Assembly: GCA_023078555.1 (NCBI GenBank)
Contig: CM041198.1
Span: 8,045,836 to 8,109,835, forward strand
Length of the DNA: 64,000 bases
Direction of reading: 5' to 3'
From: Ulva prolifera
Taxonomy: Eukaryota > Chlorophyta > Ulvophyceae > Ulvales > Ulvaceae
Shown here: positions 11,956 to 24,892 of the stretch, piece after piece
Position numbering within the stretch: the stretch's first letter is position 1
Layout of the letters: each line of letters begins with the position of its first letter
Program-made: the position numbers and the translations under genes
Notes under the pieces: model-generated
Database searches by the model: none
What the model was told of the DNA's origin: nothing
Seen by the model: only the letters and a program-made list of their open reading frames with translations

Positions 11956-14040
11956 GATGCGGGGCAAACCTGTCATTGAAGGCCCTGCAGCAACTTTACA
12001 ACACGACGCAGATACGATGCCAGGTTCTTCCGCCAGTTCTTGTGACAACGAAAGCTCCGCCTTATCTTCAGGATAGACGCTGCTGAGTGGTGTGCGCTGC
12101 TGGCCACCCTGGAACTGGCTGACTGCTGCAAATTGCCGGCATCAGAGATGGTGTCCGGGGCGAGCTAGGTGGACTTGCACGCGCTATGCCTGTATGTCCA
12201 ATGTGCCACTTTAGATGCACAATGCACATGATGTGTTGTCATTGCGCCTGTAAGGCGGCACAGTGTCTCATGCATATGTCTGCTGGCCGACAGGTACTGT
12301 CGAAGGCACAGGCCTTGCAAGCCCCTCTTCCAACCAACTCGGGATGCGTCCGACAGCACTGCATCCGTCCGTGTGGGTTGCCCCATTTACCGCCGCCTGC
12401 AGCTATCGGCCATCCATCTCATGCCGACAGCATTCCCAGTCTCTCGAGGCGGACCCTCCCCACCTGAGAAGCATGCCCATCTGCGCTAACACCCCCGCAC
12501 CCTCAGCCCCACCATTCCCCCGGCCTTCTCTCCGCGGCCCCTACCGTAGCATACCCCCCGCACATATGCCCCCCCCCCAATTTAGCCACCGGCCTCAGTC
12601 CAGTGCACAGGATGTACCTGCAGGATCTATGTGCACATGTGAGGATCCCTCCTCCTCTGTAACTGCAGTCCCCTGTCTCCCCAGCACCGCCCCTGGCGCT
12701 GGTTTGAGACAGCATGATGCAATTGGCGTCCGTGTGCAAGGTGATGCAGTCCTGCGAACGGATGCGTTTTCCAGCTTAGGAAATGCCTAGGAGATCGCAC
12801 TTGGAGAGCCAGGCCCAGGCTGACTCCAGATCTAGATCTGTACCTGGGGCCTTATTCGATGTCTATCAGCAAATGGCACCGTGGGATCGATCCAGGCATC
12901 CTTGTGATGCGTGCACGCTGTGCCTGGGAGTGAAAATATGTGTGTTGTCGCTGTTTGAGAGAAATTTGTGGACTGTGATGGTTCCGAACCGTTTGCTAGT
13001 CTGTGTGCAAGCTGTCGCGCAGATGTTGATGCCATCGGATGCCACGTTTACGAGCTGATGGAGATGTTGCAGAAGGGTGAACGGGTTCCGCGAAACACAC
13101 ACAGCTCAACCACCTATCTCGAAGCAGCTTAGTGATGCTCGATCAGCCGACAGTCAGCGTCGCCTCTCGCGTGCCGATGCGAGCAGCGCAGCTCTGGCAT
13201 GCGAGCAACCTGCCCATTCCACCTGCGTGGCTGGCTATCTCAAACACAAAGTCACGCGGCCGAGCAGCGCTTCAAGTGCGCTAAAATGTGTCACACGCGA
13301 AAGCAGTGGCCTGCGATCGCACCCATCCGCGTGTAGCATCCGAGCGCGACCGAGATGTGCCGGTGACCACACCGCAAACTTGACCAGCTGCTCCTGACGA
13401 GGCTGCCTTTCTGAGAATTACTGACGCGGGTGACTGTTCTTCTATCATGCAGAGCGAAGTTGCGCTCTGTCACCTGCACAATGGCCTTCACGACACGTGC
13501 CATGTGAGAAGAACGTGCGAGGAATGCGCATCGCAATGTTGCGATCCCATTATGGCGTAGTTTCGAAGATGATTGCCTGCAGGGCGCGAGGTTTTTTTGC
13601 AGGCTGTCCCGGTCACGGCAATGGGCAGCTAGCAAGGCCGCTCCGTGGCAGACTGGAGTGTTACGACTGCCTCGCAATCTCAATTCAACAGTGGTCACTG
13701 ACACGCGAGCTCCCGGCCGTCCCGCTGCGGTCCAAGGCAGCCCTGAGAGGCACAGAAAAAAATGGACTCGGATGGTATGTTTGACAAAGGTGTGGGGCTC
13801 CCGTGTACTGCTAGCTGAATAACACTCGGAGCTCTCATCTGAGCTGATCATATGAGAGAGCCTCACGCAAGCAATTGGCTGTATGGCCTCACAATCGAAT
13901 AGCAGCAACGTCGCATCGGACACAAATCAAAGTTCAAAGCACTTTTGATTTTTCATGCTCGGTGTTTAAGTCGAACACATGTGTTTGAAAAGGAAAAGTG
14001 TGCTCAGTGTGCAGAGCCTCGTCTGCAGAGCATTCTGCCC
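11956..14040. other. Spacer, no gene recognised
   Basis: Contains short C tracts (around 12571-12580) and a palindromic AGATCTAGATCT near 12829-12840. The longest open frame (minus strand, 13291-13923) has no recognisable domain or codon pattern, and I do not call it. Confidence 0.4.
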
Positions 14041-15163
14041 ATGGATGGTCTTACAGGGCCGAAGAACAATGTCAGCTTGCGCCTGGCCAGCGTGCGCACT
14101 GCTTCCATCGCCTCGTCGCTGTCACTCGACATGCTCCCAGACTCACAGCCCGTGGAGCCAGTCTCCATCACACAGGCCCACTCTCACAGTGGCCCCTCCT
14201 CCAATTGGCTCAAGCTGGGGCCAACTTGTCCTGCTACCGTTGGGACCACACCTATTCGCCACAGCAGCGATGATGCATTCAACTTCTGCAGCCTTCCGAC
14301 CGTCGCCTCCCCAGTTTCCAGCACAGCCGTTTCACCAGGGAGCAGGAACAGAAAGCTGCTGCAGCGGCTGTTCCGTGTGTTGATGGTTCTCTCGTCTGAG
14401 CAGCTGGTCCTGGGCGGTTGCTTCTTCTGGGCCGCTGGCAGCCCAGCCACCGTGGCAGGGCTGCTTGGCATTGCTTGCTGCAGCACGTTCTTCTCAACAG
14501 CGGGGATAGAGGACCGGCTGCAAAGACACGCGTACCGACGCCTGGTGTGTCATCTCAGCACCCCCCCCCCCCGCCTCCGATGTGTTGCCGTTGGCAACTT
14601 GCGGATGCCACACCATAGGTGATGGGAGCTCTCCGTTCACATTGTTCCATCATGAAGCAGCGATAAGACTGCCAACAAGGGCGTCAGGCACCGTGACATC
14701 ACCCTGTGGATCTGCTGGTCCACACCTGTCAACAGAGAAGCAGACCCTGGCTTGTCGATGCACTCACAGCTGCACGTAAGGCATGTCAGCACTCGTCGCA
14801 GCCATGACCTTTCACTACACGCCATGTATGTATGCCATGCTTGTACAGGTGACCGCATCGCTCCTCGGCACCCTCGCCGCAAGCGCCGGTTCCGCGGCGT
14901 GGCTAGCAGCTGGAGGCATGCATGCGGGCGCGAGAGCTGCAGTACCGCCGCCCTGGAGGTGGCTGCTGGCCGCTGGCAGCTGCGCGCAGGCTGCTGTGGC
15001 CGCGGCCACGGCGGCGGTGGCAGCGCGGGCGCGCCGGCCGTGCACCTGCTGGCCCACCGCCTGCAGCGGCAGGTGCCGCGGGTGTTCACCCTCAGCTGCC
15101 GCAGCCCTGAGGCGGTGGGCTGCGGGGCCGACGGACACGAGTCTGCGCTCGCTGGGAGCCTGA
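14041..15163 (+). CDS. Putative multi-span membrane protein (tentative)
   Basis: Two exons fit together: 14041-14544 and 14849-15163. The donor is GTGTGT and the acceptor TTGTACAG, both in phase 0. The joined frame gives hydrophobic stretches at VLGGCFFWAAGSPATVAGLL, ASLLGTLAASAGSAAWLAAG and WLLAAGSCAQAAVAAATAAV, suggesting several membrane spans. The second exon is GC-rich like real exons here, and the spliced frame is the one keeping the hydrophobic character. No family is recognised. The first 60 residues are Ser-rich. The start is uncertain because an acceptor-like CTGCAG lies near 14031, so there may be earlier exons. Could still be chance. Confidence 0.35.
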
Positions 15164-16676
15164 GCTCTCCCTAGGGACGCGGTCGGAGGCCACAAGGAGC
15201 GACGTGAAAGGATGGACGTCAACTGATGCTCTGTGTTGCTGTCATGGCATCATGAATGTGTACCAGGAAGTGGCTCGTGGAGCCAACTGCAAGGCATGGT
15301 AGCTACTGAGAAGGGCAGGCGCCACGCAGGCCAGACACGGAGTGTACAGGAAGCGTTGAGGTGCATATTGCTGCGGGGGTATGCTTGTCAGTGAGGACGT
15401 GGGTGTCGAGCAACACGACCGAAAGATGACAGTAGTCTGTGCTATACAATATTCAGGGCGATGGAGCACTGTGCTCGTGCGACGTCTGATGGGTAGGACT
15501 TGACTGCACTGCCCGTGCTGTAGATCTACATGTGCTCCAGGAACACGCGACCGGGCAGCACGGTTCGTGAACTGCAATCCCTTGTACACAAGCAAACTTC
15601 AATGCCCTCCTCACTTCAGAGCCTCCCCGGTGCAGCCGCAATTGCGTAATTGGCGTAGCTGAGGGCCACGATCATGGCCAGAGGGGCCCATGCCCACCCT
15701 ACGGACGTGCATGCGCGTTCTCAGGCCACGCTCAGGAACTGATTCTGCGCAGAGCACATCGGCACTCGAGACCGAGTTCACAAGTCGAGCACAGGCACGA
15801 CCAGACTACATGTCCGGCGGCGATGCATGCAGATGACACGAGGGCTGCCCGCCGGGCCGTGCGGGGCGCCGCCATCGACTCGGCATGGCCGGATGCGGGA
15901 TGCCACAGGCGGTCCACAGGTTCTCTCGCAGTTCTCGCCGATTCAAAGCGATGGAGCACCGCATGGGAGCAATGCAGCCACGCCGTGCTGCTGGCGCTGC
16001 TCAGCCACATATGTGAAACAGGTTACAGCATGGTGAGGATGGGGTTTGGGCTCAAAGTCACTGCACTTGATCAGTGATGTCGACGAGGCAGCTGGGGGCA
16101 GCAGCGCTAGCAGCAGCGTTAGCAGCGCCTCAGCCCCTGTCCACGAAGCATAGCGACTCGTGTCGACTTGCATGGAGCCCATGCCATGATTTGGCACCAT
16201 GGGCCACACCTGCACCCTGCGCAACCTTCACCCCTACGGCACGACATGCCTCCATCTACAGCTTCGGTGGCTCAAGTTTGTAGCTCGCCAGCCCACGACG
16301 CCCATGTCAGAGACGGTGTGGGACATCTCCAAGCTCCACAGCGACGGCAGCAGAACATGTACTCAGAAGTTCGGCGCAGGGAGGCCTCCCGGGCATGCCC
16401 CTGCCCGTAGTGTGCGCTACCCACTGCTATGACAGCACTTGAAACGTGGGCCTGCACACAGAAAACACCCATGCATCAATGCAGCACCGCCCACGGCTCG
16501 GACACACCCCTCACTGTGGATGCAGCACGCACGCGCGACCGAATCGCAGCACGCATGTGCAGGGGGGTTGCGCACCCATGCCAGGGCAACCACCAGGATT
16601 AGGCACCGGTTCTGCGACTAAAGCAACACCGCCGCCTTGGCGGAGCGCCGGGCGGCCCGGCCCGTCGTTCGGCCGG
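15164..16676. other. Spacer between convergent genes
   Basis: Lies between the stop of the tentative membrane protein and the stop of the DHX35-like gene. No domain-bearing frame or RNA gene was seen. Confidence 0.4.
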
Positions 16677-19600
16677 TCACCGCAGCGCCTGCGCCGTGCG
16701 CTCAAAGACGTGCGGCGCCGCGGCTGATAAGGCCTCCGCGTCCGTCGCGATGACGTCACTCATCCGCCACACGCCCTCCGCCGTCTGCTGGCACGACGCA
16801 AACACGAGCCACTGCGGCTGCACGTGCGCGAGCACGCTCGACGCGTCCACCGCGAGCCGCGCCGCCGCCGCGCCGCCAGCTTGCGGAGCGTGCGCAGCAC
16901 GCAGCATGGTGTAGATGTGCGTGCCGCGGTCGTCCGCCTTGAGCCGGTCGTACTCGGTCGTCTTGTACTGGCACGCGTTGAGGAAGAACCCCGCCAGTAG
17001 CGCCTGCATGCATGCACGCCATGCATCTAGAGCCGCCCCGCGCCGACACAACCGATCAAATTCCACCTGCCCGCTGTGGTCATGGCAGCAGATGCAGGAT
17101 CTACGGCGCCGTGCTGTGCGTGCTGTGCGTGTTGCCGCGCGTGTTGCCGTGGCCTCTCGAACATTCACAACATGATGTGCATTCGCACGCTAGGACAGCA
17201 GCGCGCTGTCACAGTGGCGGGAGAGGGTGTGTACGCACCTTACAGACAGGCTCGGGGTCGGTGCCGCAGGTGGCTAGGGGCTCCCCGAGGTGCTTGAGGT
17301 GCCCGCGCAGGCGCACGCGGATGTCTTCAGCCCGCAGCAGCGCCTTGTGGTTCACAAAGTGGCGGTACGCCCACGCGCCGCTGCGGCCGTGGTCCGTCCA
17401 CGCTCGCCACACGTTCAGGTACGTCACCATGTCCCCTGTAGCCATGCTGAAACTGTAGCCGCAATCCCCCGTGACACAGCTCTGTGGCGCAACCCGGCTG
17501 GCGGGAGCCCTGTGTGTGCTGCGGTTCTAAGCGACGTGGACCTGAGCTGCGGTCGCAAGCAATTGGCAGCTGGCTGAATAGTTAAATACAAAGGAAACGT
17601 ATTCAATGGGCCGGCATACGACAATGCTCGGCGCGAGGTGGCTACAAGCACGTGCAGCCACTGCACATGAAGATGCCTTGGCCAATGCACAGGGCGGCTG
17701 TCTGGAAGAGGGGTGGTGCATGACCACGGAGGCGCGCCATGCGAGACGCGTCGGCGACGGGCTCTGGCGAGGGTGACGTGCATCAGTGAAGCAAAGGAAT
17801 CATAGCGCGGTGAACCGCACCTTCCGCGACCGCAAACTTCTGTCGCGCGGCATGAAACGCCTTGGACTTGCTGGCCGCCCAGATGCTGCGCACCGACATG
17901 ATCGCGGCGATGGTGCACATCTCCTCGCTGCAGCCGAGCTTGCCGGATGCCAGCAGCGCAGCCCCGAGGCGCGGCTCGAGCTGCAGCTCCGCCAGCTTCA
18001 GCCCGACGTCGTGTGTCAGCCTGCAAGGCAGCAAGCATAACAGCCGTGCCCGCCCGTACGCCGCACTTCTGCCGCAGAATGGCTCATGACGCCCTCCTGT
18101 CCCGCGACGTGGAACACAATTACCAATGTTGTGTAATCGGTCAAGGGCGGTATAAGAACCCATCCTTTCCAGGAGGTTGTGGGTTCGTTTGTAAATGCGC
18201 TTTGGGGACCCCAAACAGCCGTGCGTGACCACCCCGCTGCTGCGGCGAATACTACGGCTGATTGGGGTCGCTGCACAGGAGGCCCTGTGAGTTGCGTACG
18301 GCTGTCAGAGGGCGGGTTCCAAGTGATTCACCCCTCCGGCATGTGGTCCATTCATTCGGAGTTGTCCATGTCCTCTTCAGGACACGGCCAAGTTGATACA
18401 GATGTAATTTGCTGTACAATGTGCAGCAGTCAAGGCGGGCGCTTAATCCCGTGTTGTGGATAGCAGGGGGGGAAATGTGCAGCTGGCGCGCCGGCCAAGA
18501 TGCTGCCGTGATCGTGACGCCATGCGCAAGGCCGGCGCGCCGCTGGTTGCATTACGTTTGCAGCTCTCGGCAGCAGGGCAACCTAGGCGCGCGTGGTGCG
18601 GACCTCAATGCCGCCAAGACCACTCTGCAGCATCGGCCACATCGAGCAGCATGTGCGCCATCCCAAGACGCACCCCATGCATGCCGTCCAGGACCTCATA
18701 TAAAACAATCCGACAACAAGTAACACGTTCACTCAAGCAAAGAAGCAGCTCCCATTACGTAGCAGTCACAGCAGTGCATGCAGGCGTGCCAGAGCAGCCA
18801 GTGGGGCAGGGGGGGGGCTAGGGGGCTCACCGGGCGTGCTCGTTGAGGGCACCGAGGGCATAGAGCTGCTCGAGGCCGCGCACGGCGGCCTCCGCGGGGG
18901 GCGCGTCGAGCCAGGGGAACGTCATGATGTTGTCGATGCCGAGCGCCTTGACCTGCAGGATGCTGGGCGCGAGGTGGCAGCGCTGGATCTCTGGGACATT
19001 GGACTCCCGCAGCGCCTGCACACGGCGCGGCCGCTGCGTCAGTTGTGCACGGTCCAAGGGGCAGGGACATGCGCATACGGGCAAGGGTGTGGTTGAACAT
19101 GATAGGCGATCGCTATGCAAAATAGCACATTCCGCACAGAGGTGCTGAATGGCTTGCAAGTACCCCTGTGCAGGCTGACGACAATGCGGCACACACACTG
19201 GCAAGGTCTCGGGAAACAAAGCATCTGCAACAGCAAGGCTTTAAGGCCCTTGGGCCAGGCCCGAAATCCCGAGAGCGGTACAGGTTGTGCGTTGCTCGTG
19301 ATGTGAGCCCTGGACGCATGGTGGCTGAGTGGCATCTGTGGCCACGTGTGGGCAACGCGTGCTGGAGCCTGGCACCTCGACTCTAGGCAGACACTCGTGA
19401 ATGCCCTGGTGTTCTGCCATCAATCGACGCCTGACCATGTGCTGAGCCCATCGGGCTATCTGACAGGGCATCCGCCGATCCAGCCCGCAAAACGCGCCGC
19501 AGCCACCCCAAAACTCCGTACCTTGGTTGCAATGCCTTGTACTACGCTTTGGTGCTTCCCAATGCATTGGCTCATTTGCTAACCGCAAATCCCATCGCGT

Positions 19601-22600
19601 GAGACTGGCTCCCCGAGACTGGCGGCGCACCTCGAACGCTTCCCGGGTGCAGAGGCGGAAGCAGTGCCCAGGGCGCACGCGGCCGGCGCGGCCGGCGCGC
19701 TGCGTCGCCGACGCCCGCGTGATCGGCGCCGTCAGCAGCGAGTCGAGGTCGAGCAGCGGGTCGTACGCGCGCTGCCGGGCGTGCAGCGCGTCCACGACGT
19801 ACACCACGCCCTCGATCGTGAGGCTCGTTTCCGCGAGATTCGTCGCGAAGATCGCGCGCCGCGTGTTGCGCGGCGTCGGTGTGAAGACGTCCGCCTGCTG
19901 TGCCGGCGGCACCCCTGCACCGTGGGAGCGTTTTCGCACATGCATGCGGCATGTCCTGATCTGATGCGATGCATGAGCGCCCGTACGACCGTACTTCGCC
20001 GCGCGTTGTATGTGCTGCAAGGACGCAGGCGATGAGGCAGGATGCGCCGCAACAACAGCGTGCAGCATAAGAATGGCCACACAAACACAGGACAGCGGGG
20101 TATGTGCAGACGCTACGAAGACGCAGGAGAAGGGGGCTGCACGCACCGGAGTGGAGGGGCAGGGGCTGCAGGCGCGTCGGCAGGCTGCGGATGGCGACGC
20201 CGCGGAGGGCCTCGTGCATGAGGTCGATGCATTGTGCGACCTCGCCCCCCGAGGCGAGGAAGACGAGGACGTCGCCGGGCACCTCGGCGCGGTGGATGTT
20301 GAGGACCGCCTCGACCGCCGCGTGCAGGTAGTTTGCTGCCGGCGCCTGCACATGCATACGGATCACAAGCTTCCCCTACCAGGTCGCCTCAATTCTCTCA
20401 GATTTGCATAGACTACTGGTTTCATGGGCATTGCATCACAACCAACAGAGCGATGTTGACAAATCAGGATCTGGTCGAAACAGACAGCTCATGAAGCACA
20501 CAAGCTAGAGAAGCATGCCGCGCTGGCACACGCTTCCGGCAGCCACCGCTCGTGTCTGACGGTGTTGTTAGCTGACTGGCGCTGAGCGCGGTCGGTGCCG
20601 TGGGCGCAGCGACGGCGCGGCCCATGCTGCATGCATGCGGGGGCAACACGTCGCAGATGCAGCAACTTGCCCAATGGCCCTCCCGAGTCACCTGGGAAGT
20701 GAACCAAGATGCTACGCAACAGGCCGACACCCCCGGAAGCATGGCGCGATTTGCAACAGACACCGACGATGAAGCACTGCGGCGAGGCCAGCCCCGCCGC
20801 ACAGCCACGCCCCGCACCCCGCATGCCGCCGCTGGATGCATCAGTTGCTCAGCCGCCGCTATGACGTGACCCGTGTAGCCACAGTCCACCCACCGCAATG
20901 CCCACGCAAGCGCGCCTACGCTCGTCGCACTTCAACATACACCGTCATTGCACATGGAGCGGGCCGGCGGATGTGACATCCAAACGAATGAAATGGTACA
21001 TGCATGCAGGCGCGGCACCTTGAGGAAGTGCTCCTGCACGGGGTAGAGGCGGCCCTGGACGGACAGCACGGCGGGCTTGCCGGAGGGCACGGCCTCGTGC
21101 TGCTGCTGCGCCGCGCCCGCCGGCGGCGGCGCCGGCAGGTGGCCGTGGCTGGCATTAGCAAAGAAGAGCGCGAGCTTGCCGACGTCCATCGTTGCGCTCG
21201 ACACAATGACCCGTAGCGCCGGCCGCTGCCGCAGGATCTGCATTGGCGGCCCGCGCTTGTGACTCCCGGTCGTGGCCGTGTTCAGCGCAATTGGCCCGCA
21301 TGAGCGGCTTGCATGCGTGAGGTCGCGGCCTCATCAGAGTGCAGTATATGGTGCTGACACACTGTGCGGTTTTGTCAGTGCTGTTTGCACACACGACAGT
21401 GGTCGGCAATTTAACGCAGTCACAGAGCCAGAGCTCCCGAAGCACCGAAAGCACAGCAGCTTGGACTAGTTTTTGGCAGACACCCAGGGCAAAGCACCAC
21501 AAATTGCAGTCGATAGCTCACGAAGCAGCTGCGTTGTGAGCGTAGCAGGCCTCAGGGGGGTGGGGGGGGGGATAAGGAGTCGCGGGAGGGGGGCTTGCCT
21601 TGCGGAGGAGGCCGAGGAGGAGGTCGGAGGCGGAGGAGCGCTCGTGCACCTCATCGACGACGATGACGCTGTACGCCGCCAGCAGCGGGTCGGCCTCCAT
21701 CTCCTTCAGCAGCCCTGCGTCCGTCATGAACACCAGCTGAGTCACCCCCTGCACCCCACACCAGCCGTTTCACCTCCTGATGCTTTGGACTTGAATCGGG
21801 CACGGTCTGCGACGAAACGGCTCGTTTGAATCGGTACGTGTGCACGGCGTCATGCAGACACGGACTCATCGGTAAGGAGGAGGCTGGCTTGAGCTGTGTG
21901 GACACACTCGGGCGGGGCATGTGTGGGAGCCACTGGTCGAGCTGTGCGCAGAGCTCTCTGTTCTGCTTGCGTTCTATGCGTGCGTACTTTTCATGTTGTT
22001 CTTGTTCTGGCAGCAACGTGCTGCGGTGTGGCTGAGTGCTACAAGTATAAGGTGTTGCTGGCCGCACCGGTGTCAGGACGTCTTGGAACGGGGCCCGAAA
22101 GCCGACCCGGGATCCTATTTCGGTGTTCATCTCCTCTGCCACCCGCTGTGCAGTCATTGCTGCAGCTGCCCTGCGGGGCTGCGTGCACACAATCTGCAGC
22201 CACCGTTGTACGTCCGCCGGGAGTGCAGATCGCGTGGAGCTGCCGGGCGATTGCGCCGAGGAACATCGGTTCTAGTGCAGTGAGGTGCATCTGTGAAAGG
22301 ACAGCATGGCAACCATGCTTGAGTGGGGCCCGGATGAGCATGGCAGGCATGGGCCACAAGGAACGTGATGGAGTGGAAGTCGTGATGTACCTGGTAGCTG
22401 AGTTTTGCGATACAGAGGCGGCTGAGTTCATGCGAGGTGAGCGTGGGCAGTGTGAAGGGAGAAACAAATCTGATCAATCTACACATAGCGGGCCATTGCA
22501 TGGCAGATCAAGCAAACAACTCAGCAACAGACCTGGTACCCATCGTCGCACCAGCCAGCTGAGTGCAGGTACTGCGGGATTTTGGTGGTCTTCCCGCTGC

Positions 22601-22965
22601 CAGTCTCACCAGCGACAATGGTGACGGCATGATGCTCAACCTGTAGAGATGGCAAGTGTCACAGGTCTTGACGGGGCCTGGATGCCATGCCGAGGTAACT
22701 CGACAGCAGGAAGATTGACCGAGCACGTCTGATTGACAGCCACCAATGCGCAAAGAGGCAGCTCTTACACCCATGAATAATAAGTACATACCAGGTGCAG
22801 GAAGTCATCTTTATGTCGGGTGATAGGCAGAGCTGTTGCGGGGGCTGGGCTAGGCGCTGCCGTGGCTGGTGCTGTCGGTACCTCATCAGCCTCACGATCT
22901 AGATCAAACTGAAATCCAAGTGCAGATGACTTGATAGAACCTGGTTTACGAAAGCGATTATCCAT
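16677..22965 (-). CDS. DHX35: DHX35-like DEAH-box ATP-dependent RNA helicase
   Basis: Nuclear RNA helicase of the DEAH/RHA family; DHX35 is a late spliceosomal factor in animals. Eleven minus-strand exons: 22965-22792, 22640-22533, 22193-22080, 21748-21599, 21237-21019, 20345-20147, 19914-19631, 19015-18831, 18020-17821, 17435-17239 and 17003-16677. Phases agree throughout and give 718 residues, close to the roughly 700 of human DHX35. Motifs: I GETGSGKTT (69-77), Ia TQPRR, II DEVH (164-167, Val instead of Ala), III SAT (196-198), V TNLAETS (346-352), VI QRAGRAGR (393-400). The C-terminal helicase-associated part (VPEIQRCHLAPSILQVKALG, LGCSEEMCTIAAIMSV) and the OB-fold (ALLAGFFLNACQY) favour DHX35 over PRP2/16/22/43. 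Intron 4 uses a GC donor (AAG|GCAAGC at 21598); the others start GT. The first exon lies in a duplicated block, so its promoter has a second copy near 26.5-27 kb. Confidence 0.95.
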
Positions 22966-23345
22966 GCGCGCGGATCAAAGGATCGCAAGCGAGGGTTGAA
23001 ACACAAGCCGCTCAAGCCAAGAACCTTAACATGCAACGTTCTCAGCTGCGCAGCAGTCAGCGATGGCGCAGGCCTCTCATTCAAGGTCTGTGGCATGCGC
23101 CTGTTGCGCGTGCGTGGCTTGCTGCGTCGCAAGGTCACTACGCCGGGTGGCGCTGGTGCTGATGCCCAGGATCATGACATGCGACGACAAGCAACATTGG
23201 ACCAGATCACTCAACCGCATGTCGCCATGCCTACCACGACACAGCATGCCATACATCATCGATTCTATCTGCGGCGCAGTTCCGAAGTGCTCGCCGCTGC
23301 ACCTCGCATCTGCAGTGGTATTTTGAGCATGAAGTCTGCAGATTC
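22966..23345. promoter_or_regulatory. Probable former bidirectional promoter, left copy
   Basis: The 380 bp between the DHX35 start codon (minus strand) and the position of the lost GDPD start codon (plus strand). A diverged copy of 370 bp lies at 26573-26941. Conservation of the inter-start segment and the head-to-head layout suggest one promoter once served both genes. I see no clear TATA box. Confidence 0.45.
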
Positions 23346-23610
23346 ACGAGCGTGGCTGATAGAGACTGCCGTGCCATGGTCAAGTTCACCCCGGCGGATG
23401 TCATATGCATCGTGGCACGCGGTCTCACTTTCCCAACAACACTGTCGCTGCTTTCGAAGGCGCGCCAGACCACGGCTGCGTCCATTTTGAAAACCGACGC
23501 GCAGCGGAACAACGAAGGGGGGTGGGTGTCAGTTCACGATGCGTGCTACTTCACGACAGCCTGGACACAATCAGAGTTGGCTCGGGGATGCTGGAAGAAG
23601 TGCGGAGTGT
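23346..23610 (+). pseudogene. Decayed GDPD first exon
   Basis: Homologous to exon 1 of the GDPD gene at 26942-27187. HRGTRSHFPNNT and AFEGAPDHGCVHFE are still readable against HRGMRSHFPENT and AFKGALDYGCLHFE. The start codon is ACG (23346-23348) where the intact copy has ATG. The metal-binding Glu of PENT is Asn. One extra A just after the FE codons shifts the frame before the second catalytic cluster. No downstream GDPD exons follow on this side, so the fragment is an orphan. Confidence 0.8.
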
Positions 23611-23800
23611 CTTCCATGTGTGAACTTGCTGCCAAGCAATGCCTCTGGATGCGTTTCTCTGTCGATCATGCAGCCTTGCACTTCACAGCCATGCAACATC
23701 TCTCAGCACCCACGTTTTCATGTACGTGGTAACACTTCGGACACCGGAACTGCTCCTTGGACGATGCCACGTTCGTTTGCGCAACCACTCGTCTGGTAGA

Positions 23801-24892
23801 GGGCCCGGACCCGGTACAGTGTGTCAGGCAGCAGTAAGACAATGACACGAGATGATGTACAACGCGTAAAATATATGATATTTTCAAGACATTGCACAAG
23901 ATGTGCATCATCCACTTTAGTTGTTCGTCACTACAGGCGACCACAATTAAAGCTGTAACTTGCGTAGCACTACGTTGCCAGGATCACGAGAACAGCTCGC
24001 AAGCAGTATTTTTCCATAGGTTTGCTCGGCGATTGGTGGAATTCATGTTTTCTGCGACACGACGTCGAGTGACAATGGAAGAAGGTGCTTGCATTCCGCT
24101 AACAGGCTGTGTACAATGCCGGGTCTGTGATGCCACAACAACATTATCGCAACAGCCTGTCGAACCCGCGCGTCATCTCTCCGCGTGTTCTGCACAACTC
24201 TGTACAGCCCGCTGTGATTATTGGCACAATATCATAGATTTCCAGCAACAGAAAATAACACATGTTGTGTTACATTTCGACGTGCCGAGGATTTTGCCGT
24301 CTGTAGCTTTTGCCTGCAATTGGGACATTCTCAGTGGCAGAGCAGCCGACACAGCCGGCCATCATGCTCATCTTCGTGCACAATTGCCGACACTCGCAGC
24401 TCGGAGAAGACCGATGTCCACATTCAACAGATTTTTGAGCTCTGTCAAACGACACAAGCTCCGCGATCGGAGACGTTGTAGTCGTTGCCGTGCAACGATC
24501 CTGACGTATCAGTGCCACTGTTGATTGCATGCACACCCTCCTAGATAGATGCGTACCGTGTGTATTATAGGCTTTGGGGCAGGCTCCGATGTGCTGACCT
24601 AGAAGCGGATCAGTTGTGGCCGAACCTGTACGCATGTCTCGAGATAGCATGCGTACAGGTGCGCCCAGATGTGCTATGCGTCACTGCAGTGATTTAATGT
24701 CCTTTTTTTCAACCTGAATGCAGCTTGGTGATTCTGCTATGGCATGTCCAGACATTTCCCTAGCATCTGTGAGGTCTGGTGTCTATGAGAGATGCATAAC
24801 CATGCGCCAGTTGCGCCAGCATCGGTGTGTCTTGAAAAGGAAGTTACATCTGCATGTTTGACCCCACTGCAAATTGAGCTGTCCCCGTGCAG
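23801..24892. other. Unique segment upstream of the JmjC-like gene
   Basis: More A/T-rich than its neighbours. An open frame at 23892-24524 has no recognisable domain, and I do not call it. Contains the hairpin at 24624-24660. An intron acceptor-like GTGCAG ends at 24892, so an unrecognised 5' exon of the next gene could lie here. Confidence 0.4.
24624..24660. other. Hairpin, perfect 13-bp arms
   Basis: Arms ACCTGTACGCATG and CATGCGTACAGGT enclose an 11-base loop, and the loop's first 8 bases (TCTCGAGA) are themselves a palindrome. It sits about 230-250 bp upstream of the JmjC-like coding sequence, so it may be regulatory or an insertion remnant. Confidence 0.6.

Larger units (their letters stand above)
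22815..23800. repeat. Direct repeat copy 1 (DHX35 exon 1, promoter, dead GDPD exon 1)
   Basis: About 985 bp that align by eye, in the same orientation, with 26418-27392. Shared landmarks are the DHX35 start region, the shared word GTGGCATGCGCCTGTTGCGC at about 23090 and 26697, and the GDPD first exon. Here the DHX35 half is functional and the GDPD half is decayed. Confidence 0.85.

Noticed and set aside
13291..13923. 210-codon minus-strand open frame
   Set aside because: Long but with no domain, no coding-like composition and no splice context; high GC makes long frames common here.
18117..18190. tRNA-like stretch near 18.1 kb
   Set aside because: No cloverleaf: the A-box and B-box spacing and the acceptor stem do not pair. 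It lies upstream of exon 9 of the helicase gene.
23892..24524. 210-codon plus-strand open frame left of the JmjC-like gene
   Set aside because: No recognisable motif, and its Cys/His content looks random. It could hide a 5' exon of the next gene, but I cannot show it.
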